Source: Patescibacteria group bacterium
GTDB taxonomy: Bacteria; Patescibacteria; ABY1; JAGPKW01
Length of the DNA: 52,859 bases
Direction: 5' to 3'
Assembly (NCBI GenBank): GCA_021735565.1
Contig: JAIPGT010000001.1
Span: 1 to 52,859 of the forward strand
The notes beneath the pieces were generated by a model. It was not told the DNA's origin, searched no databases, and saw nothing but the letters and a program-made list of their open reading frames with translations. How positions within the stretch are numbered: the first letter of the stretch is position 1; each line of letters starts with the position of its first letter. The position numbers were made by a program, and so were the translations under genes. Positions 26,741 to 36,825 of this stretch are shown here, piece by piece.

Positions 26741-27802
26741 GAAAAATATAACATCTCCATCTTTTACAATATAGTCTTTACCTTCAGTTCTACATACTCC
26801 TGCGTTTTTAACTCCATTCCATCCTTTATTATTTACAAAACTTTCATAAGATACAATTTCAGCCCTTATAAAACCTTGTTCTATATCAGAATGAATTTTA
26901 GATGCAGACTTTTTTGCATTTGTTTTATTTTTTATAGTCCAAGCTCTAGTTTCTTGTTCCCCAGAAGTAAAATAAGTTATAAGATCTAATAAATCATAAG
27001 AAAATTTTATCATCCTAGATAATCCAGATTCTTTTAAACCTAATTCTTCCAAAAAAATATTCTTTTCAGCTTCATCTTTTATTTCAGCAATTTCTGATTC
27101 TATTTTTGCAGAAATAGGGAACACTTTATAATCATATCCTTCTATATTTAATTCTTTTCCAATCATATCTTCAGAAATATTAGCAACAAAAAACATAGGC
27201 TTTATTGTGAGTAAATTTAAAATATTTATTTCTTTTAACTCATCTTCATTAAATTCAGATTTATGTTTATTCAGCATTTCTTCATTTTCTAATATGACTT
27301 TAATTTTTTTATAGACTTCAATTCTAAAAAGGATTTCTTTATTTCCACTTTTAGAATTTTTTATTTCTGTTTGTAATCTTTTATTAACTAAATCTAAATC
27401 AGACAGTATAAGCTCTAAATTTATAATATTAGCATCTCTTTCAGGGTTTTTAGATCCAGAAACATGAGTGATATCTCCATCAAAAAATCTAACTACATGA
27501 CAAATAGCATCAACTTGTTTTATATTAGATAAAAATTTATTGCCTAAACCTTCTCCCTTTGAGGCACCTTCCACTAATCCCGCAATATCAAAAAATTCTA
27601 TAACAGTTGGTACAATTTTTTTAGATTTAGAGACTTCTGATAATTTTTTTAATCTAAAATCAGGCACTTCAACAATACCTATATTAGGATCAATAGTACA
27701 AAAAGGGTAATTTGCTATATCGATATTTTTTTGAGTTAATGCTTTGAATATTGTAGATTTACCAACATTTGGTAATCCAACTATTCCTATAGAAAAAGAC
27801 AT
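26726..27802 (-). CDS. ychF: Ribosome-associated GTP/ATPase YchF (Obg family)
   Basis: The 358-residue P-loop NTPase has G1 GLPNVGKST (9-17), the NYPFCTIDPNIGIVEVPD switch region, G3 DIAGLVEGASKGEGLGNKFL, a helical insert, and the C-terminal TGS domain (about 275-358, FTSGEQETRAWTI, SKIHSDIEQGFIRAEIV). YchF binds ribosomes and usually prefers ATP because the G4 motif is NxxE; here G4 appears as VANISEDMI, consistent. It is downstream of rpsT on the same strand with a hairpin between, and convergent with dgkA with overlapping 3' ends. Confidence 0.97.
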   Translation of the reverse strand: MSFSIGIVGLPNVGKSTIFKALTQKNIDIANYPFCTIDPNIGIVEVPDFRLKKLSEVSKSKKIVPTVIEFFDIAGLVEGASKGEGLGNKFLSNIKQVDAICHVVRFFDGDITHVSGSKNPERDANIINLELILSDLDLVNKRLQTEIKNSKSGNKEILFRIEVYKKIKVILENEEMLNKHKSEFNEDELKEINILNLLTIKPMFFVANISEDMIGKELNIEGYDYKVFPISAKIESEIAEIKDEAEKNIFLEELGLKESGLSRMIKFSYDLLDLITYFTSGEQETRAWTIKNKTNAKKSASKIHSDIEQGFIRAEIVSYESFVNNKGWNGVKNAGVCRTEGKDYIVKDGDVIFFLFKK

Positions 27803-27817
27803 ATTTTATACATTTAA

Positions 27818-27848
27818 AATAAGCTCTCTTTAAAAGAAAGCTTATTTA
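27818..27848 (-). terminator. Hairpin between rpsT and ychF
   Basis: AATAAGCT (27818-27825) pairs with AGCTTATT (27841-27848), with inner CTTT/AAAG contacts. On the minus strand it lies just after the rpsT stop and is followed by TTTAAATG. It is a probable terminator for rpsT, perhaps leaky toward ychF. Confidence 0.55.
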
Positions 27849-27853
27849 TTATT

Positions 27854-28132
27854 TTATTTAGATTTTTTTTGAGAGCTAGCAATAGAAGAGGCGAGTGAGC
27901 TTTTTTTTCTAGATGCTGCATTCTTTTTAATTATATTATTTTTTGAAGCTTTATCTAATACTTTTTGAGCTTCTTTATATAATTTATCTAGTTCAGTTTT
28001 AGATGCTCCACTTTCTATAGATTTTCTAACTTTTCTTAAAATATCTTTTAATTGATGTAAAATAGAATCATTTGCTAACTTTCTTTTTGCATTTTGTTTC
28101 AAATCTTTAATAGCAGATTTTTTATTAGGCAT
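27854..28132 (-). CDS. rpsT: 30S ribosomal protein S20
   Basis: The 92-residue basic three-helix protein starts MPNKKSAIKDLKQNAKRK, the usual S20 start, and continues with LRKVRKSIESG and KNNIIKKNAASRKKSSLA, all typical. The Ser/Lys-rich C-terminal extension (about 80-92) is slightly longer than usual. It has its own strong promoter, TTGCAA-17-TATAAT. No Shine-Dalgarno precedes the ATG. Confidence 0.95.
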   Translation of the reverse strand: MPNKKSAIKDLKQNAKRKLANDSILHQLKDILRKVRKSIESGASKTELDKLYKEAQKVLDKASKNNIIKKNAASRKKSSLASSIASSQKKSK

Positions 28133-28168
28133 TTTTCAATATTTATAATTACTTATTATATAGAAAAA

Positions 28169-28197
28169 ATTATATAATAAAATGATAAAAATTGCAA
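28169..28197 (-). promoter_or_regulatory. rpsT promoter
   Basis: On the minus strand: TTGCAA (28197-28192), 17-base spacer, perfect TATAAT (28174-28169). Predicted start near 28162, about 30 bases before the ATG. It is one of the best sigma70-type promoters in the window. Confidence 0.8.
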
Positions 28198-28297
28198 ATT
28201 TTAGAAACTTAATGTAAGGTATTATTTAAGATATTTTTTAAATAAAAGTACATATATAGAACACATTGTAGAACATATTTTTTATCTAAAATAAGGA

Positions 28298-28936
28298 ATG
28301 AAAAATTCAGAAAAAATTATTAAAATATACAAAATTTTATATAAAATATATAATAATAAAATTATAACATTAAATTATAATAATGATTTAGAATTACTAA
28401 TTTCAATAATATTATCCGCTCAAACAACAGATAAACAAGTTAATAAAGTTACAGAAAATTTATTTAAAAAATATCAAAATTTAAATGACTATATTGAAGT
28501 TAATATAAAAGAATTAGAAGAAGATATAAAAAGTATAGGTTTATATAAAACAAAAGCAAAAAATATAAAAAATACATGTCAAAAATTAAAAGTAGAATTT
28601 AATTCTAAAATTCCAGACAACATAAAAGATTTAATAAAATTAAATGGAGTAGGTAGAAAAACTGCTAATGTATTTTTAAATAAAGCTTATAATATTAATG
28701 AAGGAATAGCTATTGATACTCACATGATAAGAATTAATAATAGATTAGGTTTTGTGAAAACGAAAAATCCAATCATTATAGAAAAATATTTAAAAGATAT
28801 ATTACTAAAAAAATATTGGGGTAATTATACTAATTTAATTATAGGATTAGGAAGAGATAAATGTATTAAAATTCCAAAATGTGAAGAATGTCCAATAAAA
28901 AAATTATGTAATTATTATAAAAATAATAATTTGTAG
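28298..28936 (+). CDS. nth: Endonuclease III (DNA glycosylase/AP lyase)
   Basis: Removes oxidised pyrimidines. The 212-residue product has the helix-hairpin-helix LIKLNGVGRKTANVFL with catalytic K121, and D140 in AIDTHMIRI. The iron-sulfur cysteines are C189-x5-C195-x2-C198-x5-C204, one residue shorter in the first spacing than the classic C-x6-C-x2-C-x5-C; all four remain. The TAG stop codon is part of the GTAG foot of a REP-like element, so the extreme C-terminus (NYYKNNNL) may have been reset by that insertion. The ATG is directly preceded by AAGGA, too close to serve as a normal Shine-Dalgarno. Confidence 0.95.
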   Translation: MKNSEKIIKIYKILYKIYNNKIITLNYNNDLELLISIILSAQTTDKQVNKVTENLFKKYQNLNDYIEVNIKELEEDIKSIGLYKTKAKNIKNTCQKLKVEFNSKIPDNIKDLIKLNGVGRKTANVFLNKAYNINEGIAIDTHMIRINNRLGFVKTKNPIIIEKYLKDILLKKYWGNYTNLIIGLGRDKCIKIPKCEECPIKKLCNYYKNNNL

Positions 28937-28956
28937 GGGCCAGCGATCGCTGGCCC
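28933..28956 (+). repeat. REP-like GTAG palindrome fused to the nth stop codon
   Basis: GTAG (28933-28936) plus the same perfect 20-bp palindrome as at 9704-9723 (28937-28956). TAG of the foot is the nth stop. It is followed by TAAAATATTTTTTATTT, so it can terminate nth. Confidence 0.85.
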
Positions 28957-29018
28957 TAAAATATTTTTTATTTAATTATTAAAATTATTTTTCAAATATA
29001 TAAACATTGCAATCATCA

Positions 29019-29047
29019 TTGATAAATTTATTAAAATAATGTATAAT
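29019..29047 (+). promoter_or_regulatory. uvrA promoter
   Basis: TTGATA (29019-29024), 17-base spacer, perfect TATAAT (29042-29047). Predicted start near 29054, about 20 bases before the ATG at 29074. No Shine-Dalgarno and no obvious LexA-type operator. Confidence 0.75.
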
Positions 29048-29073
29048 ACTGAAACTATATATAAATAAATATT

Positions 29074-31920
29074 ATGCCTTTCGAATTTAATAAAGAAATT
29101 ATTAAAGTAAAAAACGCTAGGGTTCATAATTTGAAGAATGTCTCAGTAAATATACCAAAGAATAAATTAACTGTAGTAACAGGTCTTTCTGGATCTGGAA
29201 AATCTTCACTAGTTTTTGACACAATCTATGTTGAAGGTAGGAGAAGATATATTGATAGCCTTTCATCTTATGCAAGGCAGTTTTTAGGTATGCAAGATAA
29301 ACCTGATGTGGATTCTATAGAGGGATTATCTCCTACAATTGCTATAAATCAAAGAAGTATATCAAAAAATCCTAGATCAACCGTTGGAACTGTCACAGAA
29401 ATTTATGATTATATGAGGGTTTTATGGGCTAGTATAGGAATTCCTTATTGCCCAAATGATAATAAACCAGTAAAAAAACAAACGACAGATGAAATTATAG
29501 ATAAAATATTAAATATAGAAAAAAATAAAAAATTTTTAATTTTAGCTCCTATAATAAGAGGTAAAAAAGGTGAATATAGGGGAACTTTAGAAAAAATAAA
29601 AAAAGAAGGATACGTAAGAGTTAGAATAGATTCTGTAATTTATGATATAGAAGAAGCATTAAATATAAATATAGAAAAAAATAAAAAACATTTTTTAGAA
29701 ATAGTTATAGATAGATTAATATTAGAAGAAAATATTAATAAAGAAGAAGAAAAAGAAGAAAAAGAAAGAATAAGAAATTCTGTAGAAACAGCTTTAGAAT
29801 TAGGGGATGGTGTAATAATAATAAACTTTTCAGAAGAAAATAAAGATATATTTTTTAGTAAAAATTTTGCTTGCCCAGAATGTGATTTTAATTTTTCAGA
29901 AATTACTGCAAGAAGTTTTTCTTTTAATAACCCATTTGGAGCATGTCCTAAATGTAATGGCCTTGGATATTTACAAGAAATAGATAAAGATTTAATTATA
30001 CCAAATAAAAAATTAAGTATATTAGAAGGAGCAATAATCCCATGGCAAAAAATTATATCAGGAGAAGGTTGGTATTATAATTTACTACAAGCATTTGCAA
30101 AAGAAGAAAAAATTAATTTAAATATTCCAGTTTCAAAACTATCTGAAAAAGATTTAGATAAAATATTATATGGAGTAAAAGATAAATTATATAAAGTTAA
30201 TGGATATCATACATCTTTTGAGGGTGTTATTTCTAATATGGAAAGAAGATATAAAGAAACTTCATCAGAATATTCTAGAAAAGATATAGAAAAATATATG
30301 AGAATTGATACTTGTCCTTTATGTAATGGAAAAAAATTAAAAAAAGAATCTTTATCTGTTTTATTAAATTCAAGAAATATAATAGAAGTGACAGAAATGA
30401 ACACAAAAAAAGCTATTTTATTTTTTGAAGAATTAAAAAATAAATTAAATAAAACGGAAACTAAAATAGCAGAAAAATTAATTTCTGAAATTTTAGATAG
30501 ATTAAATTTTTTAAATAATGTTGGTTTAGATTATATGACGCTAGACAGAAATGCTGTTACTCTTTCTGGTGGAGAAATACAAAGAATAAGATTAGCTACT
30601 CAAATAGGATCTAAATTAACAGGAGTAATTTATGTTTTAGATGAGCCTACAATAGGGCTTCACCAAAAAGATAATGATAGACTTATAAAAAGTTTAATAG
30701 ATTTAAGAGATATAGGTAATACTGTTATTGTTGTAGAGCATGATGAAGACGTTATAAGAGCAGGGGATTATTTTATAGACATAGGTCCAAAAGCAGGAAA
30801 AAATGGAGGATATTTAATGTATGAAGGTGATTTTAAAAATTTAGAAAAATGTAAAGATTCTCTAACCTCAGATTATTTATTTAACAGAAAAAGTATAGAA
30901 ATTCCTAAAAAAAGAAGAGGGAAATCTAATAAATTTATAGAAATTATAGGAGCAGAAGAACATAATTTAAAGAATATAGACGTAAAAATTCCTCTTGAGC
31001 AATTCGTATGTTTTACTGGGGTTTCAGGCTCTGGAAAATCAACAGTTATGATAGATATTTTAGCAAAATCATTATTAAAAAAGTTTTATAGAGCAAAAGC
31101 TACACCAGGAAGGCATAAAGAAATTAATGGGGTAGAAAATATTGATAAAATTATTAATATAGATCAATCTCCAATAGGAAGAACTCCTAGATCCAACCCT
31201 GCAACTTATACAGGAATATTTTCTAATATTAGAGATATATTTGCTAGTACTAAAGAATCTAAAATTAAAGGATATAAAACAGGTAGATTCAGTTTTAATG
31301 TTAATGGTGGAAGATGTGAAAAATGTAAAGGAGATGGATATCTAAAAATAGAAATGCAATTTTTACCTGATGTTTATATTGAATGTGATAAATGTAAAGG
31401 TAAAAGATATAATGATGCTACTTTAGAAGTTCATTATAAAAATAAAAATATTGCCGATGTATTAGATATGACAATAGAAGAAGCTTATTTATTTTTTAAA
31501 GAGTTAGCTCCTATAGAAAGAAAATTGAAAATATTAAAAGAAGTTGGTTTGGGATATATAAAATTAGGCCAACCAGCAACAACTCTTTCTGGAGGTGAAG
31601 CTCAGAGAATAAAATTAGCAACAGAATTATCAAAAAAATCTACCACAAAAACATTATATTTATTAGATGAGCCTACAACGGGATTACATTTTGAAGATAT
31701 TAACAAATTATTAAAAATTTTACATAAGTTAGTAGATAAAGGAAATTCTGTAATAGTAATTGAACATAATTTAGATGTAATAAAAACTGCAGATTGGGTA
31801 ATTGATTTAGGTCCAGAAGGGGGAGATTTAGGAGGATATATAGTAGCAGAAGGAACTCCAGAAAAAATAATAAAAAATATAAAATCTTATACTGGAAGTT
31901 ATTTAAGCAAAATAATTTAA
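29074..31920 (+). CDS. uvrA: Excinuclease ABC subunit A
   Basis: Damage-recognition ATPase of nucleotide excision repair, 948 residues, normal length. It contains two ABC modules: Walker [11 protein letters not shown] (about 36-45) and [10 protein letters not shown] (about 649-658), signatures [16 protein letters not shown] and [16 protein letters not shown], and Walker B segments [10 protein letters not shown] and [10 protein letters not shown]. Zinc modules CPECDF..CPKC and [19 protein letters not shown] are intact. Start [22 protein letters not shown] agrees with the family. A clear promoter precedes and a strong terminator follows. Confidence 0.98.
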   Translation: MPFEFNKEIIKVKNARVHNLKNVSVNIPKNKLTVVTGLSGSGKSSLVFDTIYVEGRRRYIDSLSSYARQFLGMQDKPDVDSIEGLSPTIAINQRSISKNPRSTVGTVTEIYDYMRVLWASIGIPYCPNDNKPVKKQTTDEIIDKILNIEKNKKFLILAPIIRGKKGEYRGTLEKIKKEGYVRVRIDSVIYDIEEALNINIEKNKKHFLEIVIDRLILEENINKEEEKEEKERIRNSVETALELGDGVIIINFSEENKDIFFSKNFACPECDFNFSEITARSFSFNNPFGACPKCNGLGYLQEIDKDLIIPNKKLSILEGAIIPWQKIISGEGWYYNLLQAFAKEEKINLNIPVSKLSEKDLDKILYGVKDKLYKVNGYHTSFEGVISNMERRYKETSSEYSRKDIEKYMRIDTCPLCNGKKLKKESLSVLLNSRNIIEVTEMNTKKAILFFEELKNKLNKTETKIAEKLISEILDRLNFLNNVGLDYMTLDRNAVTLSGGEIQRIRLATQIGSKLTGVIYVLDEPTIGLHQKDNDRLIKSLIDLRDIGNTVIVVEHDEDVIRAGDYFIDIGPKAGKNGGYLMYEGDFKNLEKCKDSLTSDYLFNRKSIEIPKKRRGKSNKFIEIIGAEEHNLKNIDVKIPLEQFVCFTGVSGSGKSTVMIDILAKSLLKKFYRAKATPGRHKEINGVENIDKIINIDQSPIGRTPRSNPATYTGIFSNIRDIFASTKESKIKGYKTGRFSFNVNGGRCEKCKGDGYLKIEMQFLPDVYIECDKCKGKRYNDATLEVHYKNKNIADVLDMTIEEAYLFFKELAPIERKLKILKEVGLGYIKLGQPATTLSGGEAQRIKLATELSKKSTTKTLYLLDEPTTGLHFEDINKLLKILHKLVDKGNSVIVIEHNLDVIKTADWVIDLGPEGGDLGGYIVAEGTPEKIIKNIKSYTGSYLSKII

Positions 31921-31924
31921 AAAT

Positions 31925-31958
31925 AAAAAAGAAAACTTAATTAAAAGTTTTCTTTTTT
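31925..31958 (+). terminator. uvrA terminator
   Basis: Arm 31925-31938 (A6-GAAAACTT) pairs with 31945-31958 (AAGTTTTC-T6), 14 bp, loop AATTAA. The A/T tracts make it potentially bidirectional. A second bulged hairpin, TTTTAGGAAAA/TTTTCTAAAA, lies at 31988-32013. Confidence 0.88.
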
Positions 31959-32142
31959 AATAACTAAGAATTAATATTAGAGAGTAATTTTAGGAAAATA
32001 TAGTTTTCTAAAACAATTTTTTAATTTTGTTTTGATAATATAAGAAAAAATATAAAACCCTTTTTTTAAATAACCCTCAAATTTAATACTTGCTTTGAAA
32101 ATATTATATAAAAAATAATAATATATATCAAATAATTATTTA

Positions 32143-32158
32143 TTGCTTATTTAAGCAA
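32143..32158 (-). terminator. Possible valS terminator hairpin
   Basis: TTGCTTA (32143-32149) pairs with TAAGCAA (32152-32158). On the minus strand it lies 22 bases after the valS stop and is followed by TAAATAATTATTT, a poor T-run. The rest of 31959-32142 shows only AT-rich sequence. Confidence 0.4.
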
Positions 32159-32179
32159 ATAACTAAGGTTGTTAATAAC

Positions 32180-34813
32180 TTAATTTAATATTTTATTTAA
32201 TTTTTTATTTAAATAATTATATTTTTCTTTTTCTTTATTAATTATTTCCTCAGGAGCTTTTAAAATAAAATTTTTATTATTTAGTTTATTTTCTATATTT
32301 TTTATAGAATTTTTTATTATTTTTATTTCTTTTTCCTTATCTTTATTTATTTTTTCTATATTAGAAATATCAATTTCTAAAAACATTTCAAAAGTTGATG
32401 AAACTATTTTTATATACTGAGCAGTATTTTTAGGTGTATCTTTTACAAATTCTATTTTTTCTAATCCAGATAGATTTTTTATTATTTCTAAATTATTTTT
32501 TACAATGTTTATATCTTTATTATCTAAAAATAAAATATTTAATTTTTTATTAATCTTTATTTTATTTTTTATATTTCTTATTGAAGAAATAATATTTTTT
32601 AATATATCAAATTCTTTTTCAGAATCTTCGTATATATTTTTATTTAAAGATGGCCAAGAAGATGATATTAAATAATTATTAAAAATATTTTGCCATAAAT
32701 TTTCTGTTATAAAAGGGGAAAAGGGGTGTAATAATTTTAATATATTTACAGTAACATATCTCAACACTTCTTTATTATTTAGATAATTATCTAATTTATA
32801 AATTTCTATATACCAAGATGCAAAATCTTTCCAAATAAATTCATATAAAATATCAGAAGCTTCTCCAAATTTATAATTATTTATTTTTTTGGTTGTTTCT
32901 GAGATAACATTATTTAATTTTGTAATAATCCATTTATCAGCTAGACTTTCTATGTTTTCAATATCATATGTATTTTCTAATTTTTCCATTTCATTAATTT
33001 TTATATCAGAGAAAGTTTCTTTAAAATCATATATATATCTAAAAATATTCCATAATTTATTTATAAAATTTCTATAGCTTTCTATTTTTTCTTCATAAAT
33101 ATTAATATTATTTCCAGGAGTAGTACCACTAACTAGACTCATCCTAACAGCATCAGCTCCGTATTTTTGAACCATATTTATAGGATCTATACCATTTCCT
33201 TTTGATTTACTCATCTTTTTACCATTTTTATCACAAACTAATCCATGTAAATAAACGCTTTTAAAAGGAGCAATTCCAAATAAATATTTACTAGAAAGTA
33301 TCATTCTTGCAACCCAAAAAAACAATATATCATAACCCGTTTCAAGTAATGTATTAGGGAAAAACTTTTCGAAATCTAAACCTCTATCATTATCTGGCCA
33401 ACCCATTGTTGAAAATGGCCAAAGAGCAGAGCTAAACCAAGTGTCTAAAGTGTCATTATCTTGTTTGATGTTTTTTGAATTACATAATTTGCACTCCTTA
33501 ATTTTTTCTTGAGAAACTATTATCTCTCCACAGTCTAAACAATAATAAACAGGTAATCTATGGCCCCAAAAAACTTGTCTAGAGATACACCAATCTTTAA
33601 GATTATCAATCCACATAAAATAATTTTTTTCGAATCTTTTTGGTATTATTTCTATTTCTTTATTTTCTATAGCCTCTCTCATTAATTCTTTTAGGCTTTT
33701 ATTATTTCTATTTTTAATTTCTTTATTAACATCAATAAACCATTGTTCAGAAATAGAAGGTTCAATTAAAGAAGAGCATCTATAACAAGTACCAACTGAA
33801 TGTTCTATTTCTTCCGTTTTTAATAAATCTCCATTTTTTTGTAATAATTTTATAATTTTTTCTCTAGCTTCTTCTTTTCCTAGACCATTAAAATCTTTTC
33901 CGGTATTTTCATTTAAATTTCCATTTTTATCAAAAATATTTATAAATTCTAAATTATGTTTTTTTCCTATTTCATAATCTAAAGGATCATGTGCAGGAGT
34001 TATTTTTAAAGCACCAGTTCCTATATCTAAAGAAACTCTTTCATCGGCTATAATTTTTAATTCTCTTCCTAAAATAGGTAAAATTGCAGTTTTACCAATG
34101 AAATTTTTATAACGATCATCTTTAGGGGAAACAGCAATAGCAGTATCTCCAAACATAGTTTCAGGCCTTGTAGTGGCAATTTCTAAAAAGTCTTCAGAGT
34201 CTTTTATTTTATATTTTATATAATAAAAATTTCCTTTAATATTTTTATGTTCGACTTCATCGTCAGAAAGAGTAGACATACACCTAGGGCACCAATTAAC
34301 CATTCTTGCACCCTTATATATTAATTCATCGTTATACATTCTTTCAAAAAATTCATAAACAGCTTTTGAAGAATGTTCATCCATTGTAAATCTTTCTCTT
34401 GACCAATCTAAACTTCCACCCATTGTTTTAATTTGAGAAACAATCTGATCATGATATTTTTCAGTCCAATTATAACACTCTTGTATAAATTCATCTCTTG
34501 TTAAATCTTTAATACTTTTATTCTCTAATTTAAGTTTTTTTTCAACTACGTTTTGAGTCGCGATAGCAGCATGATCAACTCCTGGAAGCCATAAAACCTC
34601 AAAAGAATTCATTCTTTTAAATCTTACAATAATATCTTCAATAGCAATCATGGCAGCATGACCAAGATGAAGAACCCCAGTAACATTCGGGGGAGGTAAT
34701 ATAATAGAAAAAATATTATTATCTTCATTATTTTTAGGTTTGAAAAAATTATTTTTTTCCCAAGATAAATAAATATTTTTTTCGTATTTTTTTGATTCGT
34801 ATGTTTTATCCAT
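32180..34813 (-). CDS. valS: Valyl-tRNA synthetase
   Basis: Class Ia synthetase, 877 residues. HIGH-type motif HLGH (49-52) in PPPNVTGVLHLGHA, editing domain with TTRPETMFGDTAIAVSP and the TPAHDPLDYEIG segment, KMSKSKGNGIDP, and a Val-type zinc module CLDCGE..CKLC. The C-terminal coiled coil (about 805-877, Lys/Asn-rich) is the tRNA-binding arm of ValRS. The ATG at 34813 is supported by MDKTYESKKYEKNIYLSWEKN, the normal start. No T-box leader is seen in the 49 bases to the next gene. Confidence 0.97.
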   Translation of the reverse strand: MDKTYESKKYEKNIYLSWEKNNFFKPKNNEDNNIFSIILPPPNVTGVLHLGHAAMIAIEDIIVRFKRMNSFEVLWLPGVDHAAIATQNVVEKKLKLENKSIKDLTRDEFIQECYNWTEKYHDQIVSQIKTMGGSLDWSRERFTMDEHSSKAVYEFFERMYNDELIYKGARMVNWCPRCMSTLSDDEVEHKNIKGNFYYIKYKIKDSEDFLEIATTRPETMFGDTAIAVSPKDDRYKNFIGKTAILPILGRELKIIADERVSLDIGTGALKITPAHDPLDYEIGKKHNLEFINIFDKNGNLNENTGKDFNGLGKEEAREKIIKLLQKNGDLLKTEEIEHSVGTCYRCSSLIEPSISEQWFIDVNKEIKNRNNKSLKELMREAIENKEIEIIPKRFEKNYFMWIDNLKDWCISRQVFWGHRLPVYYCLDCGEIIVSQEKIKECKLCNSKNIKQDNDTLDTWFSSALWPFSTMGWPDNDRGLDFEKFFPNTLLETGYDILFFWVARMILSSKYLFGIAPFKSVYLHGLVCDKNGKKMSKSKGNGIDPINMVQKYGADAVRMSLVSGTTPGNNINIYEEKIESYRNFINKLWNIFRYIYDFKETFSDIKINEMEKLENTYDIENIESLADKWIITKLNNVISETTKKINNYKFGEASDILYEFIWKDFASWYIEIYKLDNYLNNKEVLRYVTVNILKLLHPFSPFITENLWQNIFNNYLISSSWPSLNKNIYEDSEKEFDILKNIISSIRNIKNKIKINKKLNILFLDNKDINIVKNNLEIIKNLSGLEKIEFVKDTPKNTAQYIKIVSSTFEMFLEIDISNIEKINKDKEKEIKIIKNSIKNIENKLNNKNFILKAPEEIINKEKEKYNYLNKKLNKILN

Positions 34814-34862
34814 AATTGAAGAATTATCAAAATTTAGTCTTAAATTGTATTTTATAAAATTT

Positions 34863-36122
34863 TTATTGATTTGTATATAATAAAACGTCTTTTTTTAAAT
34901 CCAAAAGACAAGAAAGCATAATAATTACCCAAAATAAAATAGACAAGTCATTTTTAAAATAAGGAACATCAACAAGTCCATGTATTATTAAAGAAATTAA
35001 AGAAATTGTTAAAAATAAAGAATAATCTTTATTATTTTTTTTATAGTTATAACAATTTTTAAAAAATTTATAAAATATAATAATAAAAAGAATTAGACCA
35101 AATAAACCTATTTCAACCCAAAAATTTAAAAATAAATTATGAGGATATAAAAATATATCAAAATAATTATTTTTATGATATTTTTGCATTATTTCTTGAT
35201 ATCCATTTATACCTGATCCAAAAATAAAATTATCCCTAAGCATTTCATTTGTTTCTTCCCACATATCTAATCTTATAGTTCCTGAATAATCTTGAAAATT
35301 TATTTTATCTTTTATTGGACTTTGTATTATAAATAATAAAGTTAAAATAGGAATATATAAAAATAATAAATTAAATCCCTTTTTTAAATAAAAAACAGGA
35401 AATAAAAATAAAGATATAATTATTGAAATAATTCCTGCATCACTTTTTGCAAAAAATACAGATAAAAAAGATATTATAAAAATAAAAAAATAAATAAAAG
35501 AATTAAAATATTTTTTTTCTTTTATTTTTTTTATAAACATTCCAAAAAATAAAATTGAAATAGGTACTAGAAATAAAGCTAAAGCATTTGGATAGGGAAA
35601 TAAACTAGTAACTCTTCTAGTTTCAGAAAGCACCCAAGAATTATCTATATTAGATATTCCTATTCCTGTAATTTTTTGAAATATAGAATAAATAGAAATT
35701 AAAAAAGCAGTTATTCCTAAAGAATTAATTATTTTTTCAAAGTCTTTATATTCAAAAGTTGATAAAGAAATAATAAAAAATATTATAGGTTCTAAAAAAT
35801 ATGCTCTCCAAATTCCTAATGCAGAAATAGAATTAGGGGAAATTTTTATTTGTATTATTGAAATTAAAAATAATAGAATTAAAATAATAGACCAACCTCC
35901 AGTTCTTAAATCAAATCTATAAAAAATCCATTTAATTATAAATCCTAAAAAAATTCCTAAAAAAACTATTTCTAAAAAAGTCGTAGGGAGATTAAAAAAA
36001 GAAAATCTTAAAAGATAAGAGGGTAAAATAGATATAAAAAATAAAAGAGTTATTTTAGAATATTTAAAATATAAAAAAGCAAATGATAAAATAGTAAAAA
36101 TTAAAAGAATATTTGTTAACAT
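34863..36122 (-). CDS. O-antigen ligase-like membrane protein (Wzy/WaaL superfamily)
   Basis: The 419-residue polytopic membrane protein has about 10-12 hydrophobic segments and, in the large periplasmic loop, features of the O-antigen ligase domain: FPYPNALALFLVPI, FGSGINGYQEIMQKY and YPHNLFLNFWVEIGLFGLI. These proteins polymerise or transfer surface glycans, so an envelope polysaccharide function is likely, in line with galU, the epimerase and the nucleotidyltransferase. Its ATG overlaps the stop region of the alkD-like neighbour: this gene starts at 36122, that gene ends at 36116. Confidence 0.85.
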   Translation of the reverse strand: MLTNILLIFTILSFAFLYFKYSKITLLFFISILPSYLLRFSFFNLPTTFLEIVFLGIFLGFIIKWIFYRFDLRTGGWSIILILLFLISIIQIKISPNSISALGIWRAYFLEPIIFFIISLSTFEYKDFEKIINSLGITAFLISIYSIFQKITGIGISNIDNSWVLSETRRVTSLFPYPNALALFLVPISILFFGMFIKKIKEKKYFNSFIYFFIFIISFLSVFFAKSDAGIISIIISLFLFPVFYLKKGFNLLFLYIPILTLLFIIQSPIKDKINFQDYSGTIRLDMWEETNEMLRDNFIFGSGINGYQEIMQKYHKNNYFDIFLYPHNLFLNFWVEIGLFGLILFIIIFYKFFKNCYNYKKNNKDYSLFLTISLISLIIHGLVDVPYFKNDLSILFWVIIMLSCLLDLKKDVLLYTNQ

Positions 36123-36823
36123 TTTTTATTTAAATATCTTAATCTAATTTCTTCTTCAAGCTTCTCAATAGAATATCTAAGCTCTACTCTAGGCATAATA
36201 TTAGCATATTTATCTAAAAAATCATATAAAATTTTTAAATCTTTTTTTCCTATTTCTCGAAGCATCCATCCACAAGCTTTATTTATTAAATCTTCTTTAT
36301 CATTAATTAATATTTTACAAATTTTTAAAGTATCAGAAAAATTATTATTTTTAATAAAATAAAATAGAGATATTATAGAAATTCTTCTTTTCCAAATATT
36401 ATTAGACTTAGAAAAATTATATAAAATATCTATTTTATCTAAATCAAAATTATATATATAATTTCCAATAATTTTATAACAACTAAGATCAACAATATCC
36501 CAATTGTTTATGTATTTAATATTTTTTAAATAAAAATCAAAAATATTTTTTTTATATTTTAAATCTTTTGTCTTCTCAAATTGATAAACCAAAATCATAA
36601 CTGCTAAAAGTCTTGCTTCATGGTATTTTGAAGATATTAATTTTTGTAAATTAGAAAAATCTAAATCTATTTTTTCTTTTGCTATTTTTCTTAAATCTGG
36701 ATTTTTTATACCTAAAAAAATATCACCCTCGCCATATTCTCCAGCTCCGGTTTTAAAAAATTTTTGTAAGATTTTAGATTTTTCAGGATTTTTTAATTTA
36801 ATTAAATTTTCTATTATATTCAT
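36116..36823 (-). CDS. DNA alkylation repair protein (AlkD-like)
   Basis: The 235-residue all-helical HEAT-like repeat protein has the family pattern LIKLKNPEKSKILQKFFKTG, YGEGDIFLGIKNPDLRKIAKE, SKYHEARLLAVMILVY, NNWDIVDLSCYKIIG and INKACGWMLREIGKKD. The Trp and Asp residues of NNWDIVD and the terminal Arg-rich region match AlkD proteins, which excise bulky cationic alkyl adducts without flipping the base. It overlaps the O-antigen-ligase gene by 7 bases and is 2 bases downstream of the 173-residue permease half. Functional link to these neighbours is not evident. Confidence 0.9.
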   Translation of the reverse strand: MNIIENLIKLKNPEKSKILQKFFKTGAGEYGEGDIFLGIKNPDLRKIAKEKIDLDFSNLQKLISSKYHEARLLAVMILVYQFEKTKDLKYKKNIFDFYLKNIKYINNWDIVDLSCYKIIGNYIYNFDLDKIDILYNFSKSNNIWKRRISIISLFYFIKNNNFSDTLKICKILINDKEDLINKACGWMLREIGKKDLKILYDFLDKYANIMPRVELRYSIEKLEEEIRLRYLNKKC

Positions 36824-36825
36824 TT

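Noticed and set aside
34814..34862. T-box or other leader upstream of valS or cysS.
   Set aside because: The spacers are too short and lack the T-box core sequence.
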